Below, in pieces: positions 7,695 to 16,369 of a stretch of DNA of 64,000 nt. The notes under the pieces were generated by a model. It had not been told where the DNA came from and did not search any database. It saw only the letters and a program-made list of their open reading frames with translations. The number at the start of each line of letters is the position of its first letter. Position 1 is the first letter of the stretch. Both the position numbers and the translations under genes were made by a program. The stretch spans positions 35,900 through 99,899 of the forward strand of contig JAVEDE010000106.1 in assembly GCA_030841105.1 (NCBI GenBank), in the 5' to 3' direction. The stretch comes from Pyrinomonadaceae bacterium. Lineage in GTDB: Bacteria > Acidobacteriota > Blastocatellia > Pyrinomonadales > Pyrinomonadaceae.

Positions 7695-8471
7695 TCAACG
7701 CGCGCAAGTCTGCGCCCGCCCGCCGTCAATCGAATAGGTCGCGCCCGTGATCCACGCGGCGCGCGCCGAGGCGAGAAACAGGATCAAGTCGGCCACTTCT
7801 TCCGGTTCGCCGATGCGACCGAGCGGGTGCGTCGTGCGCGAATGTTCGAGGAAGGCCGCGTAGGCCGCTTCGCTCATCCCGCCGCGCCGGTGTACCTGCG
7901 TGCGGACGACGCCGGGGTTGACCGCGTTGACCCTGATCTGTTTGGACGCCAGTTCCAACGCGGCGCAACGCGTCAACTGATCAACGCCCGCCTTCGACAC
8001 GCAGTAGGCCAGCACGCCGGGGAACGCGCGCAAGCCCGTCACGCTCGACACGTTGACGATGTTTCCCTGTCGCGTTTCGAGGTGCGGAATCGCCAGTTGC
8101 ATCAGGTGGAAGACGGCGCGCAAGTTCACGTCGAGCATCGCGTCCCACGCGGCGAGCGCCGTTGTCTCAATCGTTCCGTTGGATAGCCCGCCCGCCGCGT
8201 TGACGAGCACGTCCAACCCGCCGAAACGCCCGGCGCACTCGCCCATCGCGCGCTCCGCGTCGTGTTCGTTCGTGACATCGGCCGCGACGGCGAACGCTTC
8301 CCCGCCGAGTCGCTCGATCTCACTTGCGACCAACGCCAGCGCCTCCGCGTCGCGCCCCACTAACGCCACGCGCGCGCCCGCCGCGACAAACCGCAACGCC
8401 GTCGCGCGCCCGATCCCCGAACTCGCTCCCGTGACGAGCGCGATCTTGTCTTTCAACTCCGCAACGTCCAT
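7695..8471 (-). CDS. Short-chain dehydrogenase/reductase (SDR)
   Basis: A 258-residue classical SDR, cytoplasmic, using NAD(P)H to oxidise or reduce an unknown alcohol or ketone. The cofactor motif T-G-A-S-S-G-I-G is at residues 14-21, the structural N-A-A-G near residue 90, catalytic Ser in NVSSVTG and the catalytic pair Y-C-V-S-K around residues 150-155. The C-terminus PLGRIGEPEEVADLILFLAS and GATYSIDGG are standard for the family. It is the last gene of a likely minus-strand operon with the DUF72 protein (37 bases between), EttA and a cyclophilin. The substrate cannot be told from sequence. Confidence 0.92.
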   Translation of the reverse strand: MDVAELKDKIALVTGASSGIGRATALRFVAAGARVALVGRDAEALALVASEIERLGGEAFAVAADVTNEHDAERAMGECAGRFGGLDVLVNAAGGLSNGTIETTALAAWDAMLDVNLRAVFHLMQLAIPHLETRQGNIVNVSSVTGLRAFPGVLAYCVSKAGVDQLTRCAALELASKQIRVNAVNPGVVRTQVHRRGGMSEAAYAAFLEHSRTTHPLGRIGEPEEVADLILFLASARAAWITGATYSIDGGRAQTCAR

Positions 8472-8508
8472 CGTTCGCCTAGCCCTTCATCCTGTGGTTA
8501 GTTCAATT

Positions 8509-9270
8509 CTACAATTCCTGCTCGTCACGTTCCTGCTCGCGCGCCAACTCCTGAAAACGCGCGGCGTCGTCGAGCATCCGCACGTTATTGAAGAGCACGT
8601 AAGAGACGCCCTTTGGCGGCAGCATCGAGATGAGTTCCGCGAGTTCGTCGTCTTCGTAACGGTAACGCCAGCCGGTGCGGCCGTGGAGGCGATAATAACA
8701 CTGCCCCGGCGTCAGTGTGCGCGCGGCGAACGGGTCAACGACGTGCGTGAGATCGAGTTCGTCGCACAACTCCTTGACCAGTTCAGGCGGCCAACTACCG
8801 CGCGGCTCCCACAGCCGGACGAGTTTCCGGCGCGGCCGTTCGATGTGCGCGAAGAACGAGCGCAAGTCGCGCACGTGTTCCTGCGTCGGCGTGAAACTGG
8901 ACGGGCATTGAAACAGCACACGCGTCGCCTTGAGCGCTTCGGCGCAGGCGAGCGTCACCTCCCACGCCTCGCGCACGATGGCGGTCGGGCGAAACGAACC
9001 CGCCTCCGACTTCTCCGCGTCGGTCAACTCTTTTTTGAGGCGGCGATAGGTGGGGCTGCGCGCTTCGTGCGTGATGAGTTGCCACGCCTTGAGCGTGAAC
9101 TCGAAACCGGCCGGGGCGTCGGCGCGCCAGCGTTCCAGAGTCTTCACCTGCGGCGGCTGGTAAAACGTCTGCTGCACTTCGACCACGGGGAAGCGCGCCG
9201 TGTAGTCCGCTTGCGACGAACGAAAGCCGCAGCACCCCGCCTTGATCACGCGCCTGTCGCTTCTCTTCAC
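8509..9270 (-). CDS. DUF72 (YecE-like) family protein
   Basis: A 253-residue TIM-barrel-type protein of the DUF72/YecE family, whose biochemical role is not established. Family marks are the N-terminal K-A-G-C-C-G-F segment, F-x-x-V-E-V-x-x-T-F-Y at residues ~28-38, AGFEFTLKAWQLITH, the FQCPSSFTPT strand, V-R-L-W-E-P-R-G-x-W, and Y-Y-R-L-H-G-R-T-G near residue 200. The start is GTG at 9270, 32 bases after the EttA stop, and the SDR gene follows 37 bases later, so the three are probably cotranscribed. Nothing unusual in length or composition. Confidence 0.9.
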   Translation of the reverse strand: MKRSDRRVIKAGCCGFRSSQADYTARFPVVEVQQTFYQPPQVKTLERWRADAPAGFEFTLKAWQLITHEARSPTYRRLKKELTDAEKSEAGSFRPTAIVREAWEVTLACAEALKATRVLFQCPSSFTPTQEHVRDLRSFFAHIERPRRKLVRLWEPRGSWPPELVKELCDELDLTHVVDPFAARTLTPGQCYYRLHGRTGWRYRYEDDELAELISMLPPKGVSYVLFNNVRMLDDAARFQELAREQERDEQEL

Positions 9271-9302
9271 CTTGTTTGACTCTTAACTCTCTTCGGCGCG
9301 CT

Positions 9303-10988
<1,686 letters not shown>

Positions 10989-11068
10989 AACTGAACTCAC
11001 TTTCTAATGACAGATAACTATCTCGCCGCGACTTGGCGGCCGGAACGTTTACAAATTTTCCTTCGCCT

Positions 11069-11776
11069 CTAATTCTCCGCGCCGGGCGTGTCGGGCGCGC
11101 ACGCGAAGACGGCCGCGCTCGCGACGCGCACGGGCGTCAGCGGCGTCTCGCCTTCGAGCGCGGCCTTGTTGATGGCGTCCACCACGTCCATGCCCTTCGT
11201 GACGCGCCCGAAGGCGGCGAACTTGTTGTCGAGATGCGACGCCGTGCCGACGAGGATGAAGAAATTTGTGGTCGCGCTGTGCGGCCTATCGGAGCGCGCC
11301 ATCGAGACGACGCCGCGCGTGTGCCGGATGGCGTTCGGCTCGTCGCGCACGGTGCGTCGCGCGCGTTCGGCAAGCGCGGGCGTCAGATTCTCGCGCGTCG
11401 AGAGGTTGCCGCCCTGTATGACGAAGCCTCGGACGACGCGGCTGAAAGTCGTCGTGTCGAACGCGCCCGTGGCCGCGAGGTTCAGGAAGTTGCGGACGGT
11501 TTCGGGCGCGCCCTCCGGCAACATCTTCATTTCAATCGTGCCCGCCTCCGTCTCCAGACGGACGCACTGCGCGGCCATCCGCTCCACGCTCGCGCCGTCG
11601 AAAGGTTCGGGCGCGGGCGTCGGCACAGGCGTCGGCGCGGGTGTCGGCACAGGCTTAACTTGGGCGGGCGGCGGCGTCCCTTTAGGTTGCGCCGGACGTT
11701 TCTTCTGCGCGGGCGCGTGTGCCGCGAAAAAAAGTGTGGCGCAGAGGGCGAGGCTTGGGTTAAGAAGTTTCTTCAT
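11069..11776 (-). CDS. Secreted cyclophilin-type peptidyl-prolyl isomerase
   Basis: A 235-residue exported cyclophilin that would isomerise X-Pro bonds of proteins in the periplasm. A signal peptide (MKKLLNPSLALCATLFFAAHAPAQ) is followed by a Pro/Ala/Thr/Val low-complexity linker (~25-58). The cyclophilin core runs ~70-225 with F-S-R-V-V-R-G-F-V-I-Q-G-G (active-site Arg), N-A-I-R-H-T-R-G-V-V-S-M-A-R, T-T-N-F-F-I-L and F-G-R-V-T-K-G-M. It is the first gene of the likely operon running to the SDR gene. AAAGAG lies just before ATG 11776. Confidence 0.92.
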   Translation of the reverse strand: MKKLLNPSLALCATLFFAAHAPAQKKRPAQPKGTPPPAQVKPVPTPAPTPVPTPAPEPFDGASVERMAAQCVRLETEAGTIEMKMLPEGAPETVRNFLNLAATGAFDTTTFSRVVRGFVIQGGNLSTRENLTPALAERARRTVRDEPNAIRHTRGVVSMARSDRPHSATTNFFILVGTASHLDNKFAAFGRVTKGMDVVDAINKAALEGETPLTPVRVASAAVFACAPDTPGAEN

Positions 11777-11939
11777 GGTCTCTTTAAGTGTGAATTTGCG
11801 AATCGCTGCTATATCATTATCACAAAGCGCGCCGCTGTTGTAGTAGCCGAAAATTTTCGCCGGGATTTACGACGGACCGGGCGGCGCGAACTTAACGTAT
11901 TCGCCGACGCTAGATGCCTAAAACACAGGGGAAGATTGG

Positions 11940-12410
11940 ATGACGGATGAATTGAGTCTACAAGAGAGGTACGCGCCGCGGATGACCTGCTTCGGGTGCG
12001 GCCCGGCCAACGAGCGCGGCCTGCGCATACGCAGTTTCGCGCGCGGCGACGACGCGGCGATCTGCGAATGGCAGCCGCAGGCATATCACGAGGCGTTTCC
12101 GGGCATGTTGAACGGCGGCATCATCGGCTCGCTCATTGACTGCCACGCCAACTGGACGGCCGCGTGGCATCTGATGCGACGCGCAGGGCAAGACGCGCCG
12201 CCCGCCACCGTCACGGCCGAATACTCCGTCAAGCTCATGCGCCCGACGCCGACCACTGCTCCCGTCCAACTCGCGGCGCGCGTGGTCGAAGCGAAAGAGG
12301 ATCGCGCCGTCGTCGAAGTCGAACTGACGGCCGGGGGGAAAGTTTGCGCCACGGGGCGCGGCACGTTCGTCGCCGTCAAGCAAGGCCACCCCGCATATCA
12401 CCGCTGGTAA
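11940..12410 (+). CDS. Hotdog-fold thioesterase (PaaI-like)
   Basis: A 156-residue cytoplasmic acyl-CoA thioesterase of the hotdog superfamily. The N-terminal C-F-G-C-G-P-x-N-x-x-G-L-R-I pattern (residues ~17-30) is typical of one PaaI-like branch. The active-site helix is M-L-N-G-G-I-I-G-S-L-I-D-C-H (residues ~59-72), followed by the strands AEYSVKLMRPTP and GTFVAV. The acyl substrate is unknown. ATG 11940 has GGGGAAG a few bases upstream. The stop is only 6 bases before the GH43 start at 12417, so they probably share a transcript, though no functional link is obvious. Confidence 0.88.
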   Translation: MTDELSLQERYAPRMTCFGCGPANERGLRIRSFARGDDAAICEWQPQAYHEAFPGMLNGGIIGSLIDCHANWTAAWHLMRRAGQDAPPATVTAEYSVKLMRPTPTTAPVQLAARVVEAKEDRAVVEVELTAGGKVCATGRGTFVAVKQGHPAYHRW

Positions 12411-12416
12411 AAATTC

Positions 12417-14006
12417 ATGTCGAACATACAGATACTCGCGCGTGCGCGACGGGCGTGGCTGGTCGCCGTTTGCCTGTGCCTCTCGCTGTCGGCAGCGTCC
12501 GCGCAGAAGCGCGCGACTTACACGAACCCCGTCATCGCGGGCGACTTTCCAGACCCGTCCGTTATCCGCGTCGGCGACGACTACTGGACGACGGCCACGT
12601 CGGGCGAGTGGGCGCCCATCTTCCTCGTCATGCACTCGCGCGATCTCGTCCACTGGGAAGCGAAAGGGGCAGTCTTGCCGAACCGCCCGTCGTGGGCGGC
12701 GAACAGTTTTTGGGCGCCCGAGTTGCAGCAGTTCGGCAACCGTTTCTACGTCTACTACACGGCGCGCATGAAGCAAGGCCCGCTCTGCGTCGCCGTGGCG
12801 AGTGCGGCCGCGCCGCAAGGTCCGTACACGGATCACGGCACGCTCGTCTGTCAGGAGATCGGCTCAATTGACGCCGTGGCGACCGCCGACGAGAACGGCG
12901 ACGTGTACCTGATCTGGAAGGAGGACGGCAACAGCCGCAATCAGCCGACGCCGCTCTGGGCACAGAAACTCTCCGCCGACGGGACGCGGCTCGTCGGCAG
13001 CCGCAGGGAGTTGTTTCGCAACAACCCGACGACGTGGGAGGGCGGCGTGGTCGAGGGCGCGTTCGTCGTGCGGCGCGGCGAGTGGTTCTACCTGTTCTAT
13101 TCGGGCAACGCGTGTTGCGGCCGTCGCTGCGACTACGCACTCGGCGTTGCGCGCGCGCGCAAACTGCTCGGCCCCTGGGAGAAGAACCCCGCGAACCCGA
13201 TCCTCGCCGCGAACAACGTCTGGCAATGCCCCGGCCACGGCAGCATCGTCACGAACAAACAGGGCACGGATTATTTGCTCTACCACGCCTACCGGAAGTC
13301 GGACGAGGCTTTCCACATCGGGCGCGAGGCTCTGCTCGACGAAGTTAAATGGAACGCAAACGGCTGGCCTTCGATTAACGACGGCCACGGGCCGAGCGCG
13401 ACCGCCGTGCGACCGCCCGCCTCCGGCATCGTCGTCAGTCAGGACTCTTTCTACGACGAGTTTGACGCGAACGCCATCGGGGCGAGTTGGCAGTGGCCGC
13501 AGTGGAACGTGCCCTCGATTGCCGTCGAGACGGAGCGCGGGGGGCGTTTGAGTCTCTCCGCCTCGGACAAGAAGGCGAAAGACCCGCTGCTTGCCGCGCT
13601 CGTCACGCAACGCGCGCCGGGCGGCGACTACGTGGCGACCGCCGCCGTCAATCTGGCGGAGATGGCGCGCGGTTCGTCGGCGGGTCTGTCGGCCTACGGC
13701 GATCAGGAGAACGCGCTGGGCGTTGCGGTGGGTGGCGGCGAGATCAGGGTGTGGCGGATGGTGAGCAAAGGGCGGCGCAACGTCGCCACGGCGAAGACGA
13801 CGGCGCAGCGGGTCACGCTGCGAATGACGTCGCATGATGGCGCGCGTTACCGCTTCGCCTATAGCGTTGACGGGAAAGCGTGGACGCCCCTCGGCGACGA
13901 AGTTGACGGCGCACATCTCGGCAACGTGCGGATCGCGCTCAACGTCGGCGGCGTGCCCGGCGCGGTCGGCAAATTCGAGTGGCTACGCATCGAACCCGCG
14001 CCTTAA
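12417..14006 (+). CDS. Secreted GH43-type glycoside hydrolase
   Basis: A 529-residue exported enzyme, likely an arabinan- or xylan-active glycosidase. Signal peptide to about residue 29 (LSAASAQ). The five-bladed propeller catalytic domain covers ~32-335: T-Y-T-N-P-V-I-A-G-D-F-P-D-P-S with catalytic base Asp46, the modulator Asp in SIDAVATAD (~residue 145) and the acid Glu in VVEGAFVV (~residue 215). WAPELQQFGNRFYVYYTA and GHGSIV are typical. The C-terminal ~345-529 is a beta-sandwich like those on GH43 xylosidases, starting with DEFDANAIGASWQW. Precise substrate cannot be assigned. It has no clear ribosome-binding site of its own and probably depends on coupling with the thioesterase gene. 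Confidence 0.9.
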   Translation: MSNIQILARARRAWLVAVCLCLSLSAASAQKRATYTNPVIAGDFPDPSVIRVGDDYWTTATSGEWAPIFLVMHSRDLVHWEAKGAVLPNRPSWAANSFWAPELQQFGNRFYVYYTARMKQGPLCVAVASAAAPQGPYTDHGTLVCQEIGSIDAVATADENGDVYLIWKEDGNSRNQPTPLWAQKLSADGTRLVGSRRELFRNNPTTWEGGVVEGAFVVRRGEWFYLFYSGNACCGRRCDYALGVARARKLLGPWEKNPANPILAANNVWQCPGHGSIVTNKQGTDYLLYHAYRKSDEAFHIGREALLDEVKWNANGWPSINDGHGPSATAVRPPASGIVVSQDSFYDEFDANAIGASWQWPQWNVPSIAVETERGGRLSLSASDKKAKDPLLAALVTQRAPGGDYVATAAVNLAEMARGSSAGLSAYGDQENALGVAVGGGEIRVWRMVSKGRRNVATAKTTAQRVTLRMTSHDGARYRFAYSVDGKAWTPLGDEVDGAHLGNVRIALNVGGVPGAVGKFEWLRIEPAP

Positions 14007-14019
14007 GAACCGGAGAGCG

Positions 14020-14829
14020 TCATAATCTCTTATCGAGTAACTCCTTGGCCTTCGTCACGGCCTCCTTGTGTTCGGGGAGGAAGCCGGGGTGCGGCGTCAT
14101 GTTGAGGATGAAGTCAATCTGCTTGCGGGCGTCGTCCATGCGCTTGTTGCGGATGTAAGCCTCGGCCAGACGCAGCCGGTAGAGCGAGTTGTTTTCGCCG
14201 TACTTCATGCCGCGTTCCAGCGTCTCGACGGCGCGTTTGGGATCGCCGCCGAGCATCGAGGGGAGTTCGAGGTCGAGGCGGCCGAGCACCATGTAGGCGC
14301 TGCCGCCCTGAAAGCCTTCGTCGAGTTTGAGGACGGTCTCCATCTCCTTGCGCAAGCCCTCTGCCGCCGAGAGTCCGTAGAGCGGCCCGCGCGACTGCGC
14401 GTAGCCGCCCTGATTCGCGCCGAGCCAGAAATGGCCTTCGACCCGCTGCGGCTCGACGCGCACGGCCGTCTCGCCGGCCTCGATGCCTTCGCGGAAAGCC
14501 TTCTCCTTTTCCGCCGCGTCCGTGGTCTTGTCGCCGAGTGTGTAGTTGAGGCGGGCGACGCGCCACGCCGCCTCGAAGTTGCTGTAGTTAACGGCGCGGG
14601 CGCGGCGCAGCGTCTCCAACCCTTCGCGGACGCGCGCCAGATCGTCGCGTTGCGCGTAACCCTGATCGGCCTGCTGCAAGAGTTCGGGACTGGGCTTGTT
14701 GTTTGAAGTCGTGGCGGGCGTGCCCGGCGCGCTCTTGGAAGACGTGGAGCAGGACGCGCCGACGAGCGCGCACAAAAGAACGAGCGTTAGTACAAACGTG
14801 TTCGGGTAAAGAGGGCTGTTGTCTCTCAT
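14020..14829 (-). CDS. TPR-like lipoprotein (TatT-related)
   Basis: A 269-residue lipoprotein: signal ends in ALVGASC with the Cys lipidated. The mature part is helical, with TPR-type units (AAWRVARLNYTLGDK, EGHFWLGANQGGYAQSRG, SLYRLRLAEAYIRNKRMDDA). The order and the FWLGANQGGYA element resemble the TatT component linked to TRAP-type uptake systems, but no TRAP permease is nearby, so a general periplasmic scaffold is as likely. I start at ATG 14829, with AAGGAAC about 11 bases upstream; an in-frame TTG one codon earlier is less likely. It is the last gene of the minus-strand series that begins at 21307. Confidence 0.8.
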   Translation of the reverse strand: MRDNSPLYPNTFVLTLVLLCALVGASCSTSSKSAPGTPATTSNNKPSPELLQQADQGYAQRDDLARVREGLETLRRARAVNYSNFEAAWRVARLNYTLGDKTTDAAEKEKAFREGIEAGETAVRVEPQRVEGHFWLGANQGGYAQSRGPLYGLSAAEGLRKEMETVLKLDEGFQGGSAYMVLGRLDLELPSMLGGDPKRAVETLERGMKYGENNSLYRLRLAEAYIRNKRMDDARKQIDFILNMTPHPGFLPEHKEAVTKAKELLDKRL

Positions 14830-14916
14830 CAATTAACAAAGTTCCTTTCCGCGGTTCGTGTTTTGATATACGCGACGCGCGTCCGGTCGCACGTCTTTTC
14901 CCGGACGCAACTACAA

Positions 14917-16329
14917 TTACGGCTGCCGCTGCTCGGCGAGATTTTGGATGTGGTCGAGCACGCGCAGGTGGATGCGGCCGATGATGTGATCAGACCAGCG
15001 ATTCCAGTAGACGCCCGGCCAGAAATTGTTCTCGTACCACGTCGTCCCTTCGAGCAAAGTGCGACCGCCCGCGAGCGGGGTTAACTGAAACTGCCCGCGG
15101 CGCGATTGCAGATAGTTATTCAGGTGCGGCGGTTGGAGGTGCGGGTAGGGCGACAGTTCATCCATGATGGGCGGCTGCGCCGTGACGCCGAACTTCAACA
15201 GGCGCGGCTCGTCCCACACTTCAATCGGCTCGACGAACGCGCCCGTCGAAAACACGCAATGCCTCACCGCGCCGACGCCGTGCCCCTGTATCTCCGCGCG
15301 CAAAGGGTACGCGATGCCGGTCTTGAAAAGCATCTCGCGCGGCGGCGGGAGTTCCGCGAACGCGACGAGTTTCGGCCACACCTGTTCGGGCGGCGCGTCA
15401 ATCACGACGGAAGTCCGCACGGCTCTGAGCGGCGCGGGCGCGCGCACCGAGTTTTCCAAGAGCATCAGCGCAGGCAAGGCCAGCAGGACGACGGCGAAGG
15501 CGTGCGTGGTGTAGACGCGCGGCGACTGCGGAAACTCTTCGACGCGGTGCTGGATGAGGTAGCCCATGAAGCCGCCGAAGAGCGCGAACAACGCGCCGAG
15601 CGGCGCGGCCATGATGATGCAGATCAAGCCCTCGATGGCGAACATGATGATCGCCACGCACGTCAACGCGATAGAGAGCAGCGACACCAGCAAACAACTC
15701 TTGAGCGAACGCGATTCGTGATAGCCGTAGATGAGCACGGAGGCGAGGCCGACGCAGAACGGAAGGCCGACGAACAAGCCCCAGCCGTAGTTGCCCAACC
15801 CGTTGACGCTCCAGACGGTAGCCGCGACGGTCAACAGCGCGACGATGACCGCTCCGAAAAACGCGCTCCCCAACGCGCTGCGCGGGATGATTCGATCCAG
15901 AAATTTTTTGAGTCCGCCCGCCACTTGCGGCTGCGCGTCCGTGTCCGGTTCGCGCGCGGGCAGCACGCCGAGCAGGGCGAAGAAAAGCAGGTTGACGAAC
16001 GGGACGAAGAAGACGAGCACCAGCCACAGCGGCAGCCCCGCCGATCTCAGACGCCGGAGCGTGAGCACGACGCCCGTCCAGATGAAGGGTAGGGCGAGGA
16101 CAAGCAGCGTCGCGTAAAACCTCTGGTAGTCGGGCGGCGAGTCTTCGACGTTCGACGCGCCGGGGAAGAGCCAGTAGTTAAAGAGCGTCCAGCGGCGGTT
16201 GAAGTAGGCGGCCGCGACGATGCGGTCAAGGTTGTGTTTGAGCGCGAACAGGAGCAGGCCAAGGGTCAGGTATTTGCCGCGCCCCACCGTGCCGCGCCAG
16301 TTCCATAAGTCGGAGATTCTGAAATTCAT
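14917..16329 (-). CDS. Membrane protein: DUF805-like domain fused to SRPBCC-like domain
   Basis: A 470-residue protein in two parts. Residues ~1-310 hold about eight hydrophobic segments; the start, with W-N-W-R-G-T-V-G-R-G-K-Y and TLRRLRSAGLPLWLVLVFFVP, matches the pattern of DUF805-type inner-membrane proteins. Residues ~320-470 form a soluble domain (SVVIDAPPEQVWPKLVAF, then FQLTPLAGGRTLLEGTTWYEN and W-x-D-x-I-I-G-R-I-H) typical of the SRPBCC/START-like ligand-binding fold. The domain would sit on one face of the membrane and may sense or bind a hydrophobic ligand; this is inference. A GAGAGGAGGG ribosome-binding site precedes ATG 16329. The Hsp70 gene ends 40 bases upstream. Confidence 0.8.
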   Translation of the reverse strand: MNFRISDLWNWRGTVGRGKYLTLGLLLFALKHNLDRIVAAAYFNRRWTLFNYWLFPGASNVEDSPPDYQRFYATLLVLALPFIWTGVVLTLRRLRSAGLPLWLVLVFFVPFVNLLFFALLGVLPAREPDTDAQPQVAGGLKKFLDRIIPRSALGSAFFGAVIVALLTVAATVWSVNGLGNYGWGLFVGLPFCVGLASVLIYGYHESRSLKSCLLVSLLSIALTCVAIIMFAIEGLICIIMAAPLGALFALFGGFMGYLIQHRVEEFPQSPRVYTTHAFAVVLLALPALMLLENSVRAPAPLRAVRTSVVIDAPPEQVWPKLVAFAELPPPREMLFKTGIAYPLRAEIQGHGVGAVRHCVFSTGAFVEPIEVWDEPRLLKFGVTAQPPIMDELSPYPHLQPPHLNNYLQSRRGQFQLTPLAGGRTLLEGTTWYENNFWPGVYWNRWSDHIIGRIHLRVLDHIQNLAEQRQP

Positions 16330-16369
16330 GCGTCCGCCCTCCTCTCGCGCGCCGCGCCCGAAGCGAGTT

